DNA of 64,000 bases from Flavobacteriales bacterium UBA6049 (GCA_002429085.1 DIYR01000166.1:1-64000), one strand, 5' to 3'; shown: positions 27,025 through 35,811, numbered from the stretch's first letter. A program made the numbers and translations. Notes: generated from the sequence alone by a model not told the origin.

Positions 27025-28365
27025 CTATAACAGTTCATTAGCCAAATTTGCTAGCTCAGAACGTTCACCTTTTTCTAGCGTAATGTGGGTAAACAACTCA
27101 TGGCCTTTGAGTTTATCAATTAGGTAACTAAGTCCGTTGGATTGTTCGTCTAGATATGGTGTATCAATTTGGTAAATATCTCCTGAGAAAATCATTTTAC
27201 AACCTTCTCCAGCTCTAGTAATAATGGTTTTTACTTCGTGAGGTGTTAAATTTTGAGCTTCATCTACAATAAAAATCACATCAGACAAACTTCTACCACG
27301 GATATAAGCTAAAGGTGTTACAACAACCTTCTCTTTATTCACCATTTCCTCTATGCGTTTATAATTTCTATGGGTTTCACTCCACTGGTTTTTAATTAGC
27401 TTCAAGTTATCCCACAATGGTTCCATGTATGGATTGATTTTGCTCTTAATATCTCCAGGAAGATATCCTATGTCTTTATTGCTTAGCGGAACAATTGGTC
27501 TGGCAAGGTAAATCTGTTTAAAAGAGCTTCGTTGTTCAATGGATGCAGCTAGCGATAGCAATGTTTTACCTGTTCCAGCCACTCCTTGCATACAAACAAT
27601 AGGCGACTCAGAATTCATAATGGCGTGCAGGGCAAATGTCTGCTCCGCATTTCTAGGGTTTATGCCATAACAAGTGCGTTTTTCAACACGCTCCATCATT
27701 TTACTATGCGGATTGAAATAAGCTAAAACGCTACTCTTTTTTCCTTTTAATATGTAATACTGGTTCGCAGTTAGAATAACCGTTTTGAACAGATGGGCAT
27801 CTACAGCGCCTTCCTGAAATAGTGTGTCAATCAATTCTTGATCAATATCATCATACTGCTGTTTACCGGTATATAGGTTTTGAACATCTTGGATTTTACC
27901 CGTTTCATAATCTTCTGAGTGTAATCCAAGAGCTTTTGCCTTTAGTCGTAGGTTGATATCCTTAGATACGAGAGTAACCTTTGCCTCTTTTTCTTCTTTT
28001 TCAAGAGTGATTGCTGCATTGATAATGCGATGGTCGTTTTTACTTGTTCCGAAAATCTTGTTGGTATCATTTTGAACATCCTGTCCATTCATAATAACCT
28101 TAAACTTTCCCTTCTTGGGACCATTCAGAGGAATCCAATTTTGAAGAGAATTCTTCTCGGAAAGTTTGTCCACGATTCGGATGAACTCACGAGCTTCGAA
28201 ATTCTTGGTATCATTTCCTTTTTTGAAGTTGTCAATTTCTTCTAAAACGGTAATAGGAATGGCAACATCGTTTTCCTCGAAGTTTTGAATAGCATTATGA
28301 TCAAAAAGGATAACAGAAGTATCGAATACGAAAATTTTTCTCTGTTTTTTACGACCTCTTGGCAT
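27025..28365 (-). CDS. phoH: PhoH-family ATPase with N-terminal PIN domain
   Basis: A 446-aa cytoplasmic protein. Residues 10-150 form a PIN nuclease-like domain with acidic residues in FVFDTSVIL, ITVLEEIDNFK and TLVSKDINLRLKA. The PhoH ATPase domain has Walker A GVAGTGKT (about residue 260) and Walker B FIVDEAQNL, with FSGDIYQID after it. PIN-PhoH (PhoH2-like) proteins act as RNA helicase/RNases in other bacteria; the role here is inferred. It is monocistronic. The 500-nt gap upstream holds the RNA locus described separately. Confidence 0.92.
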   Translation of the reverse strand: MPRGRKKQRKIFVFDTSVILFDHNAIQNFEENDVAIPITVLEEIDNFKKGNDTKNFEAREFIRIVDKLSEKNSLQNWIPLNGPKKGKFKVIMNGQDVQNDTNKIFGTSKNDHRIINAAITLEKEEKEAKVTLVSKDINLRLKAKALGLHSEDYETGKIQDVQNLYTGKQQYDDIDQELIDTLFQEGAVDAHLFKTVILTANQYYILKGKKSSVLAYFNPHSKMMERVEKRTCYGINPRNAEQTFALHAIMNSESPIVCMQGVAGTGKTLLSLAASIEQRSSFKQIYLARPIVPLSNKDIGYLPGDIKSKINPYMEPLWDNLKLIKNQWSETHRNYKRIEEMVNKEKVVVTPLAYIRGRSLSDVIFIVDEAQNLTPHEVKTIITRAGEGCKMIFSGDIYQIDTPYLDEQSNGLSYLIDKLKGHELFTHITLEKGERSELANLANELL

Positions 28366-28568
28366 GGTATCAATTTTTTTAAAAACTATGGAAGGGTTAA
28401 CCAGTGGAACTCACCAGTCGCATTAAAATTACGTTATGAAAGTTAGCTTTTTACACAACTCATCAACAGTTTGTTCTTTAGGGTTTTTCAACTAGAACTC
28501 AACAAATGTCTAACGTTACCAGAGTATAAACTTCTTGTGAATTGAAACTTTTGAATCCAAAATCTTGT

Positions 28569-28576
28569 TATATTCG
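28569..28576 (+). promoter_or_regulatory. Possible -7 element for the structured RNA
   Basis: TATATTCG matches TAnnTTTG with one mismatch and lies inside an inverted repeat (TTATA-TTCGG-TATAA, 28568-28582). The predicted start is at about 28582, just before the first RNA hairpin. The spacing to the upstream TTTG (28550) is 15 nt, shorter than the usual 19-21, so this is tentative. Confidence 0.3.
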
Positions 28577-28683
28577 GTATAATTCACAGGAAGAAAAACT
28601 TCCGAACCACTTCAGAGTAGCTGTAAGCTTATCAGCAAAATTTAGTGGGTTTCAGTTAAACTAAACGAAAGGAGGGCGGTGCA

Positions 28684-28755
28684 ATGCATTCGAGTAAGAA
28701 ATCAGAAAAACAAACAGGTCATTTAGTAACAGCTTCAATTTTATTGAGTGCTTAA
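28684..28755 (+). CDS. Possible 23-codon small ORF behind a perfect Shine-Dalgarno sequence
   Basis: ATG to TAA, 23 codons (MHSSKKSEKQTG...LLSA). AAAGGAGG lies at 28668-28675, 8 nt before the ATG, a full complement of the 16S rRNA tail, whereas other genes in this window start without such a site. The second half of the frame falls within the hairpin at 28724-28758, so translation and RNA folding would compete. The peptide has a basic N-terminal half and a hydrophobic end but no clear membrane helix. It could be a leader peptide, a regulated mini-gene or a chance frame in a structured RNA. Confidence 0.3.
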   Translation: MHSSKKSEKQTGHLVTASILLSA

Positions 28756-28820
28756 CTAAACCTTCATTCCTTATAGGATAGGGTACAATGACCTGTACAA
28801 AAATCTATAAGGATTTCTTG

Positions 28821-28864
28821 AAAGATCCGGCCGCAGAAGATGCTTCCGGATCTTTTCGTTTTTT
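28821..28864 (+). terminator. Terminator of the structured RNA locus
   Basis: Stem AAAGATCCGG/CCGGATCTTT with a 15-nt loop, followed by TCG and a T6 run. It shows that a transcript runs rightwards through this gap. It lies just before the convergent tetR stop at 28867. Confidence 0.85.
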
Positions 28865-28866
28865 AT

Positions 28867-29520
28867 TTATTGAAACATTGGGCTTATTACTTCACTTTGA
28901 GCCTTCGCGAATTTTTTAGCTACATCTTCCATACCGCTGATGGCTGTATTTTCTGATGCATGCATCAAGATGTCTACGTCATTCATCGCATAAAAACCTT
29001 CCGTAAAACCAAACATGATATGCGTTAATATCATAGCACGATTATCTACATCAATAGACTTGGCTAGAGAGCCATTTTTTTGGTGTAATTGAAGAATTTG
29101 GGTGAAAAATTTCTGTGTTTCTAGGCGATTACGTTGAGCCAAATTACCTAGTTCAATACTGTGTCGTTCTTGAGATACATTATTTAGTAAGCATCCATAA
29201 CGAGGATTCTCTAGTTCAAATAATAATGACTGGAACATCATTTTTTTTAGCCACTTAACAAAATCCCCTTCTCCTGCTTTTTTGATGACTTTCTTAGTGT
29301 AACGCAGTTTCTCAGAGGTAGCTAATTCAATAAGGTATTCGTATAAATCTTTTTTGTGCTCAAAGTACTGATAAACACTGCCTTTAGCAATTCCTAATAC
29401 CTTTACCATATTCGTGATAGAAGCATTTTGAAAATTATTCGTAGCAAACTCGTATAGCGCTGCTGTTATAAATGCTTCTCGTTTTTCGGGGCGTAAGTTG
29501 AGAAATGTTGACTTAGGCAT
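28867..29520 (-). CDS. TetR/AcrR-family transcriptional regulator
   Basis: A 217-aa regulator. The N-terminal helix-turn-helix (residues 10-55) contains FATNNFQNASITNMVKVLG and IAKGSVYQYFEHKKDLYEYL, the TetR signature. The C-terminal helical domain would bind an effector, which is unknown. It begins 36 nt after the aldehyde dehydrogenase stop; a TATATTCG element at 29541-29548 may give it its own promoter. By context it probably regulates the aldehyde dehydrogenase gene. Confidence 0.9.
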   Translation of the reverse strand: MPKSTFLNLRPEKREAFITAALYEFATNNFQNASITNMVKVLGIAKGSVYQYFEHKKDLYEYLIELATSEKLRYTKKVIKKAGEGDFVKWLKKMMFQSLLFELENPRYGCLLNNVSQERHSIELGNLAQRNRLETQKFFTQILQLHQKNGSLAKSIDVDNRAMILTHIMFGFTEGFYAMNDVDILMHASENTAISGMEDVAKKFAKAQSEVISPMFQ

Positions 29521-29556
29521 AATGCTATCTTTTGAGAGACCGAATATAAGAAGTAA

Positions 29557-30933
29557 TTAGCTGATTCTGAATAGCTTTCGAATCAAACTCAGTTTTCCTT
29601 TATACGGGGGATACTTCAAAGGTATATCTATCCTGCTAGACTTTTGCAGAATACTCTTTTTGTGAGAGAATGTATCGAAGCTATATTTACCATGGTAAGC
29701 TCCAATTCCACTAGTTCCAACACCACCAAATGGCAATTCTGGATTCATAAGGTGCTCTAATGTATCATTTATGACTCCTCCCCCAAATGAGACCTGTTGA
29801 AGTAATTTTTCTTTGAGTGTTTTGTTTCTAGTAAAGTGATATAGTGCTAATGGCTTTTCAAATCTTCTAATGAATGGAACAATTTCATCTTCTGACCTAT
29901 ATGTAATGACAGGAAGAATCGGCCCGAAAATTTCTTCTTGCATGATAGAAGAATCTAGAGAAACGTTTCTTATTACCGTTGGTGAAATGTATCTGGTTTT
30001 TTCATCAAACTCACCCCCACAAACTATGCTTCCATCTGTAATGAAAGAGGTTAATCGTTTAAAATGTCCATCATGAATAATTCGTCCGTAGTCTTCACTC
30101 TCTTTTGGGTTTGATCCAAAGAATTCTTCGATAACAGTAGTCAACTCAGACAAGAGTTCATTTGCAATTTGTTCATCTATAAGAAGATAGTCTGGTGCAA
30201 TGCAGGTTTGCCCAGCATTAAAGAATTTACCATGGGCTATCCGCTTGGCAGATATTTTAATAGGAGCAGTTTTATCTACAATGCATGGACTTTTACCTCC
30301 GAGTTCTAGCGTATGCGGAATAAGTTGTTCTGAAGCTGTTTTCATGATCAACTTTGCCACTTTTGGACTACCAGTAAAAAACAAGTAATCTATTGAAGAA
30401 CGAAGTAGGTCTTGCGTGATTTCTGCTCCACCTTCAACAACGGTGAAAAAACCTTCTGGAAAATATTGCTTGCACATAGAGCTAAGTACACTTGCTGTGG
30501 CAGGTGCAAACTCAGATGGTTTTAAAATAACTGTATTGCCCGCTGCAATTGCTCCTACTACTGGCGCAATGGCCAGTTGCAGAGGATAATTCCATGGGCT
30601 AATGACCAATGATACACCATAAGGTTCCTTTAATATGTAGCTAGAAGAGGGGAAGCTCAGCATGGAACCTGTAACGAGTTGTTTCTCGGCCCACTCATCT
30701 ATGTGTGAAAGAGTGTGTTCAATATCTTTTATGATGAACCCAAATTCTGATATAAAGCTCTCGAAGGTTGATTTTCCTAAATCCGTTTTCAGAGCATCAT
30801 AATATGCTTGTTCATGTTCCTGAAGTGCTTTCTTCAAGGTTTTTAGCTGCTGTTTTCGGAAGCTAACAGGCCTAGTTTGATTGCTGTAGAAATAAGCTTT
30901 TTGCTTTTCAACTATTGATTGAGCCGTATTCAT
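29557..30933 (-). CDS. Aldehyde dehydrogenase family protein (class 3-like)
   Basis: A 458-aa NAD(P)-dependent enzyme oxidising aldehydes to acids. Motifs are SPWNYPLQL, the cofactor-binding FTGSPKVAKLIM, the general base in LELGGKSPC, the catalytic Cys in NAGQTCIAPDY and the late EEIFGPILPV. The length and the PFGGVGTSGIGAYHGKYSF ending fit class 3 fatty-aldehyde or coniferyl-aldehyde dehydrogenases. The C-terminal tail is basic and amphipathic (YKGKLSLIRKLF), compatible with membrane association. ATG 30933 is used; the upstream TTG is not needed. It is divergent from bcp and upstream of tetR. Confidence 0.92.
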   Translation of the reverse strand: MNTAQSIVEKQKAYFYSNQTRPVSFRKQQLKTLKKALQEHEQAYYDALKTDLGKSTFESFISEFGFIIKDIEHTLSHIDEWAEKQLVTGSMLSFPSSSYILKEPYGVSLVISPWNYPLQLAIAPVVGAIAAGNTVILKPSEFAPATASVLSSMCKQYFPEGFFTVVEGGAEITQDLLRSSIDYLFFTGSPKVAKLIMKTASEQLIPHTLELGGKSPCIVDKTAPIKISAKRIAHGKFFNAGQTCIAPDYLLIDEQIANELLSELTTVIEEFFGSNPKESEDYGRIIHDGHFKRLTSFITDGSIVCGGEFDEKTRYISPTVIRNVSLDSSIMQEEIFGPILPVITYRSEDEIVPFIRRFEKPLALYHFTRNKTLKEKLLQQVSFGGGVINDTLEHLMNPELPFGGVGTSGIGAYHGKYSFDTFSHKKSILQKSSRIDIPLKYPPYKGKLSLIRKLFRIS

Positions 30934-30978
30934 AAACAAAACTTCTTAGATTGCGTTCAAGATAACGAAATACGAAGT

Positions 30979-31437
30979 ATGAAAGAACTAGGAGTAGGCG
31001 ATAAGATACCTGATTTTGAACTACTAAATCAGGATGAGCAAAGCGTGAAAAGTAGTGATTTAATAGGCGATCAACATCTGATACTTTTCTTTTATCCTAA
31101 AGCTAATACTGGAGGTTGTACCAAAGAAGCTTGCAAGTTTAGAGATGAGTTTGCAGATTTTACTCAAGCAAATGCACGCGTAGTAGGAATTAGTAGTGAT
31201 TCCCCAGCTGCACAAAAAGCATGGGCAAAGAAGAACCAATTACCCTTTACACTCTTGTGTGACGAGAAAAGTGGAGTTCGTAAACAGTTTGGAATTAAAG
31301 GAAATTTGTTCGGATTGATACCAGGTCGTGTCACGTATATTATCAATAAAGAAGGCATAATACAGCATGTTTTCAATTCTCAAATGAATTTTGAAAAGCA
31401 CGTGTCTGAAGCACTTGATGCTTTGAAAAAGATGTAG
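30979..31437 (+). CDS. bcp: Thioredoxin-dependent peroxiredoxin, Bcp/PrxQ type
   Basis: A 152-aa peroxiredoxin. The active-site pattern PxxxTxxC is P40...T44-G-G-C47, with the resolving Cys at C52 in the C(x4)C arrangement typical of atypical 2-Cys PrxQ/Bcp enzymes. FRDEFADF and ISSDSPAAQKAWAKK are family motifs. It reduces H2O2 and organic peroxides using thioredoxin. The ATG at 30979 gives the usual family N-terminus; an earlier in-frame start at 30919 would overlap the divergent dehydrogenase gene and adds unrelated residues. Confidence 0.93.
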   Translation: MKELGVGDKIPDFELLNQDEQSVKSSDLIGDQHLILFFYPKANTGGCTKEACKFRDEFADFTQANARVVGISSDSPAAQKAWAKKNQLPFTLLCDEKSGVRKQFGIKGNLFGLIPGRVTYIINKEGIIQHVFNSQMNFEKHVSEALDALKKM

Positions 31438-31440
31438 CAA

Positions 31441-32997
31441 TTAATTGGCGTTGGCAATTGCCAACGCTACTCTTTCTCCATCCATAGCTGCCGAAACTAT
31501 TCCCCCAGCATATCCTGGTCCTTCTCCACAGGGATACAATCCAGCAATTCTTGGATGTTGCAGGGTTGCTTTATCTCGTGGAACTCTAACTGGACTAGAA
31601 GTTCGAGATTCAACTGCCAATATTTGAGCTTCATTTGTAAAGTAGCCCTTCATTTTTTTACCAAACCCTCTAAATCCGCCTCGTAACCTAGAAGCAATAA
31701 ATGGAGGTAAACCTTCATGTAATGGGGCTGAAGCAATCCCAGGAATATAGCTTACAGAATTCAGACTGTTTGATACTTTTCCTTCTACAAAATCTACTAA
31801 ACGCTGGGCAGGAGCAGTTTGATCTCCACCTCCTAGCTGACAGGTAGTTCTTTCAATTTCAGCTTGTAAACGCATAGCTGCTAAAGGCCCTTCATTAGCG
31901 TATTTTTGCCAGTCAACTGCCTCAATTGATACCACTATCCCGGAATTAGCATATTTAGAGCTTCGAGTAGATGTACTCATTCCATTAACTACAACTTCTC
32001 CTGGCGCAGTAGCCGCTGGTACAATATGTCCTCCAGGGCACATACAGAATGAATATACACCCCTACCATTTACCTGTTCTACTAAAGCATAACTAGCAGC
32101 AGGAAGATATTTACCTCTATCTGTTCCGCAGTGATATTGAATAGAATCTATTAATCGTTGCGGATGCTCTACTCGAACACCTAGAGCAAAGGGTTTTGCT
32201 TCGATCTCAACACCACGTTTGTGAAGTAATTCATAAACATCTCTAGCTGAGTGTCCTGTTGCTAGTACAAGGTGCTTACAGGTTAACACATCTCCATGTT
32301 GTGTTGAGATGCTGCTAACTTTTCTACCTTGAATAGTCAAATCAACCATTTTGGTTTCAAAATGCACTTCACCACCTACCGCACGAATCTGGTCTCGCAT
32401 GGCTGCTACTATTTTTGGCAGCTTATTGGTACCAATATGAGGATGGGCATCAATACGTATATCATTACTAGCTCCATGCTGAACTAGTACACGCATAATT
32501 CGCTCTAAATCTCCTCGCTTTTTACTGCGAGTGTAAAGCTTGCCATCAGAATAAGTTCCAGCTCCTCCTTCTCCAAAACAGTAGTTGGAGTCTTCGTTTA
32601 CAACATGTTTTGAGTGCAGTAAGCTGATGTCTTTTCTACGTTCTTTAACATCTTTACCTCGTTCTAGAACAATTGGCTTATATCCTAGCTCTATTAACTT
32701 GAGTGCAGCAAACAAACCTGCTGGTCCACTTCCAATTATATGCACTGGTTCAGCAGTTGAAACGTTAGGATAGTTGATGGGATCAAAGGCAGCTACTGGC
32801 GCAGGTTCATCTATAAATGCTTCAACTTTAATACGGTAAACTACCTGTTTTTTACGAGCATCAATGCTTCTTCTCTTCAACGTAACGTTCTGCAAACGAT
32901 CGATAGAAATACCAAGCTGTTGCGCTGCTCTTAGTTCTATGGTATTGTGTGATGCAGCTTCATGTGGAAGCAAGACTAACTCTAATTCTTTAACCAT
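31441..32997 (-). CDS. FAD-dependent dehydrogenase (COG2509 family)
   Basis: A 518-aa flavoprotein. An N-terminal 85-residue domain (LPHEAASHNTIELRAAQQLG) precedes the FAD-binding Rossmann motif IIGSGPAGLFAAL (about residues 87-99). CFGEGGAGTYSDGKLYTR, LATGHSARDVYELL and CMCPGGHIVPAAT identify the conserved, biochemically uncharacterised family often annotated as NAD(FAD)-utilising dehydrogenase. The C-terminus has YPCGEGPGYAGGIVSAAMDG. It overlaps the end of lgt by 8 nt, so the two are co-transcribed. The physiological substrate is not known. Confidence 0.9.
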   Translation of the reverse strand: MVKELELVLLPHEAASHNTIELRAAQQLGISIDRLQNVTLKRRSIDARKKQVVYRIKVEAFIDEPAPVAAFDPINYPNVSTAEPVHIIGSGPAGLFAALKLIELGYKPIVLERGKDVKERRKDISLLHSKHVVNEDSNYCFGEGGAGTYSDGKLYTRSKKRGDLERIMRVLVQHGASNDIRIDAHPHIGTNKLPKIVAAMRDQIRAVGGEVHFETKMVDLTIQGRKVSSISTQHGDVLTCKHLVLATGHSARDVYELLHKRGVEIEAKPFALGVRVEHPQRLIDSIQYHCGTDRGKYLPAASYALVEQVNGRGVYSFCMCPGGHIVPAATAPGEVVVNGMSTSTRSSKYANSGIVVSIEAVDWQKYANEGPLAAMRLQAEIERTTCQLGGGDQTAPAQRLVDFVEGKVSNSLNSVSYIPGIASAPLHEGLPPFIASRLRGGFRGFGKKMKGYFTNEAQILAVESRTSSPVRVPRDKATLQHPRIAGLYPCGEGPGYAGGIVSAAMDGERVALAIANAN

Positions 32998-33787
32998 GCT
33001 TTTTCTGGCTTCTCATCACAAAAAATACACCAGTTAACACGAGTGGAATACTGAGTAATTGTCCCATGTTTAATGGTAAGGTGTTTTCAAATGCTACTTG
33101 TACTTCTTTACTGAATTCAACAATAAAACGGAATCCGAATACAAGAATTAAAAACATACCGAATAGGTATCCTTCTTGTTCTCCTTTATTACGCTTCCAA
33201 TAACTGTTGTACAGGAAAAAGAAGATTAAGAGATAAGCAATTGATTCGTAAATCTGAGATGGGTGACGAGGAATCATATCCACTCGTTTAAAAATTACTG
33301 CCCAAGGAAGATCTGTTGCTTTTCCAATAATTTCAGAGTTGAAAAAGTTCCCTAATCGTATAAAGCATCCAGCTAAAGCTACTGTAACTACCACTCTATC
33401 TAAGATCCACCACATAGATGTTTTAGACACTTTTCTACTCCAAATGAACATGGCGGTTATAATACCAATAGCAGCACCATGACTTGCTAGTCCTCCTTTC
33501 CAAACCATGAAAATTTCGCCCATGTGTTTTGAGTAATAAGCCCAATCATAAAAAAATACATGACCTAACCTAGCGCCAAGTATGGTACCGAGCATGGTAT
33601 AAAGAAGTAACGAATCCATCCAAGAATCTGGTTTTTTATCGTTTGCCAACATTTTTTGCATTAGCTGATAGCCAATTACAAAGCCTAAGGCGAACAGTAC
33701 GCCATACCATCTTGGACTGAATCCAATGCTTTCTCCTAACGCAGGAATAATTTCAGGAGTAAAATCCCATACTATGGCTCCAATCAT
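32990..33787 (-). CDS. lgt: Prolipoprotein diacylglyceryl transferase
   Basis: A 265-aa inner-membrane enzyme with about seven helices that transfers diacylglycerol to the lipobox Cys of preprolipoproteins. Conserved segments are RWYGVLFALGFVIGY, GARLGHVFFYD, GGLASHGAAIG, the Lgt signature RLGNFFNSEIIG, and PRHPSQIYES. An open frame extends to 33838, but an exact -7 element at 33823-33830 predicts transcription from about 33817, downstream of that ATG. The start is therefore placed at 33787 (MIGAIVWDFTPEI). It serves the many lipoproteins in this window, including GldH. Confidence 0.93.
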   Translation of the reverse strand: MIGAIVWDFTPEIIPALGESIGFSPRWYGVLFALGFVIGYQLMQKMLANDKKPDSWMDSLLLYTMLGTILGARLGHVFFYDWAYYSKHMGEIFMVWKGGLASHGAAIGIITAMFIWSRKVSKTSMWWILDRVVVTVALAGCFIRLGNFFNSEIIGKATDLPWAVIFKRVDMIPRHPSQIYESIAYLLIFFFLYNSYWKRNKGEQEGYLFGMFLILVFGFRFIVEFSKEVQVAFENTLPLNMGQLLSIPLVLTGVFFVMRSQKKHG

Positions 33788-33808
33788 GTTCTTGGTGATT
33801 TGATTAAA

Positions 33809-33816
33809 TAACTTTG
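33809..33816 (+). promoter_or_regulatory. -7 element for hemB
   Basis: TAACTTTG is an exact TAnnTTTG match 39 nt before the hemB ATG, in the 68-nt space shared with divergent lgt. Confidence 0.45.
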
Positions 33817-33822
33817 ACCGCT

Positions 33823-33830
33823 CAAAGATA
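33823..33830 (-). promoter_or_regulatory. -7 element for lgt
   Basis: TATCTTTG on the minus strand is an exact match. It lies 35 nt before the chosen lgt ATG and overlaps the transcribed leader of hemB, so the two divergent promoters are interlocked. Confidence 0.5.
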
Positions 33831-33855
33831 GAATTCAATACTCAACCGATTCACC

Positions 33856-34854
33856 ATGAATAGAAGACCGAGAAGAAATAGGAAAAATGAAGCCATTAGA
33901 TCGCAAATTCGCGAAACTCATTTAGGGGTAGACAATCTTATTTATCCAATCTTTTTAGTGGATGGAAAGGGAGTAAAAAATGAAGTCCACTCTTTGCCGA
34001 ATAACTTCCGTTGGAGTTTAGATATGCTTTTACCTGAGCTGGAAGAGTGCATGAAGTTGGGGATTTATCATTATGACTTTTTTCCTGCTATGCCGGATGA
34101 AGTAAAAGATAAGATGGCCACGGTAAGTGCCGATCCAGAAAAGAATTTCTATTTAGAGGCATTGCAAACTATTAAGGAAACATTTCCTGAGATTGTAGTT
34201 ATGACAGATGTGGCCATGGATCCTTATAGTATTGACGGTCACGATGGAATTGTACGAGATGGTAAAATCATCAATGATGAAACACTAGAGGTGTTGGGCG
34301 AAATGGCTGTTGCTCAGGCAAGAGCTGGTGCAGATATTATTGGTCCAAGCGACATGATGGATGGTCGCGTTGAATACATTCGAGAAGCACTAGATACTGC
34401 AGGGTATAGTGATGTAAGCATTATGAGTTATACTGCTAAGTATGCTTCAGCATTTTATGGTCCGTTCAGAGATGCGCTAGATTCAGCTCCACGCGAAGCG
34501 GCTGATATTCCGAAGGATAAGAAAACGTATCAAATGGATCCTGCGAATAAACGCGAGGCCATTTTAGAAGCAGAGCTAGACTACTTAGAAGGGGCAGATT
34601 ACTTAATGGTGAAGCCGGCCTTACACTACTTAGATGTGATTCAAACGTTACGTGAACATGCTAATATTCCAATTGCAGCATACCATGTAAGTGGTGAGTG
34701 TGCTATGTTGACTGCGGCATGTAGAAACGGTTGGTTGACTTATGAAAAGGCAATGCCAGAAACATTGCTAAGCATTAGGCGAGCTGGGGCAGATAGCATA
34801 TTAACCTATTTCGCAAAAGATTATGCACAGATGGTGAGGGAAGGTAAACTTTAG
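33856..34854 (+). CDS. hemB: Delta-aminolevulinic acid dehydratase (porphobilinogen synthase)
   Basis: A 332-aa enzyme joining two 5-aminolevulinate molecules in haem biosynthesis. The two active-site lysines are in MSYTAKYASAFYGPFRDA and YLMVKPALHYLD. The metal loop reads MTDVAMDPYSIDGHDG, with Ala/Asp in place of the Cys ligands of Zn-dependent enzymes, so this is the Mg-type (Zn-independent) form. It starts RRPRRNRK, as is usual for the family. It is divergent from lgt. Haem made here would also serve the H-NOX sensor encoded at 7.5-8.1 kb. Confidence 0.96.
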   Translation: MNRRPRRNRKNEAIRSQIRETHLGVDNLIYPIFLVDGKGVKNEVHSLPNNFRWSLDMLLPELEECMKLGIYHYDFFPAMPDEVKDKMATVSADPEKNFYLEALQTIKETFPEIVVMTDVAMDPYSIDGHDGIVRDGKIINDETLEVLGEMAVAQARAGADIIGPSDMMDGRVEYIREALDTAGYSDVSIMSYTAKYASAFYGPFRDALDSAPREAADIPKDKKTYQMDPANKREAILEAELDYLEGADYLMVKPALHYLDVIQTLREHANIPIAAYHVSGECAMLTAACRNGWLTYEKAMPETLLSIRRAGADSILTYFAKDYAQMVREGKL

Positions 34855-34905
34855 GATAGTAGAATATTCTAGGTTGATTTTGAGGAATCTTCAGTGACTC
34901 TTTTT

Positions 34906-35811
34906 TTATTGAATTATAAATTTGATAGGTTCACTGTCATGCTCAGTACGAATTAGGTATACCCCAGAACTCAGATTGTGAAGTTGTACTTCTCCTCGTT
35001 CAGACAGGATGACACCTTGTTGAACTAATTCTCCATGTAAATTGAAGATTTGGTATTCATATGGTTGAGAGAATGCAAGGTCTTCGAAACTGAATTGCTC
35101 TTTAGCTGGGTTTGGGAAAATACTCAAGTTGCTTATTTTACTTTCTAAATCATCAGTTCCAGTGGTGAATAGATAAGGAGTTCCGTATGTTCCATAACTC
35201 TTTTTAAAATAGTTCAAAGACCATGCGTCCCCATATTCTAAACCAGAGAAACCTCCTTGGATGCCTCCAAGTCCTTGGATATAGTAATTTGACCAATAAG
35301 ATTCAAATTCCCAGAAACCACAACCGTATATTTTCAGTGTATCAGGTATTAACTGAGCGATATCATATACTAAGCTAGAAGGTTCCAAATGATCAATTGC
35401 ATACGCTGTGTCATTTCCAAATTGGGATGAAATTACGCTGTCAATATTTGCATCAGGTGCAACGGCATACATGCTTTCGTTTAATGAGGTGTAAACATTT
35501 TCAACTGAATCAACAGTGTGTGTATACTTACATGTTTGATGCCACCCATCTTCAGATACAATGTGCCCCACAAGACGTTGAACTTCTACTTGGTAAACTA
35601 ATTTATCAGGAAAAACTTCTTTACTGTAAATAGTAACTCTTGAAAAATCATCGCATGGAACGTATGACCTTGAGTAAAATCTTGTCTCGAATACATCTCC
35701 TACATCAAAGCTATATAACTCACCAACAGTCATCTCATCTTGATGAACCCATTGGGAAAAAGAAACAAAAGTGCAGAGTATAAAAATTGTTAGTAGTGAT
35801 GAATGTTTCAT
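34906..35811 (-). CDS. Secreted protein with T9SS sorting domain, function unknown
   Basis: A 301-aa protein with a signal peptide (residues 1-20, ending VSFSQ), a central domain of about 200 residues with Cys pairs (YVPCDDFSRV, GWHQTCKYTH, IYGCGFWEFE), and a T9SS type A tail (LSIFPNPAKEQFSF, GVYLIRT). The central domain matches no family I recognise, although similar tails follow short T9SS hypotheticals throughout the phylum. ATG 35811 is chosen because it begins the signal peptide and a -7 element lies just upstream of it. It is monocistronic. Confidence 0.78.
   Translation of the reverse strand: MKHSSLLTIFILCTFVSFSQWVHQDEMTVGELYSFDVGDVFETRFYSRSYVPCDDFSRVTIYSKEVFPDKLVYQVEVQRLVGHIVSEDGWHQTCKYTHTVDSVENVYTSLNESMYAVAPDANIDSVISSQFGNDTAYAIDHLEPSSLVYDIAQLIPDTLKIYGCGFWEFESYWSNYYIQGLGGIQGGFSGLEYGDAWSLNYFKKSYGTYGTPYLFTTGTDDLESKISNLSIFPNPAKEQFSFEDLAFSQPYEYQIFNLHGELVQQGVILSERGEVQLHNLSSGVYLIRTEHDSEPIKFIIQ

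Larger units (their letters stand above)
28582..28864 (+). ncRNA. Candidate structured RNA of about 280 nt, family not recognised
   Basis: The 500-nt gap between phoH and tetR has no long reading frame but holds a chain of hairpins on the plus strand ending in a terminator. They are: GGAAG/CTTCC (28589-28603); CACT/AGTG enclosing GCTG/CAGC (28608-28647); GTTT/AAAC enclosing AGT/ACT (28649-28666); a 10-bp outer stem ACAGGTCATT/AATGACCTGT (28714-28723 with 28787-28796) enclosing two hairpins, a three-way junction; AAATC/GATTT (28801-28816); then the terminator. It lacks the hallmark sequences of tmRNA, RNase P RNA and SRP RNA. The 28366-28581 part shows no structure or gene that I can support. 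Confidence 0.55.

Noticed and set aside
28714..28796. The three-way junction considered as a tRNA or as part of tmRNA
   Set aside because: No acceptor CCA, T-arm or anticodon geometry and no tmRNA tag sequence ending ALAA; it was left as an unassigned structured RNA.
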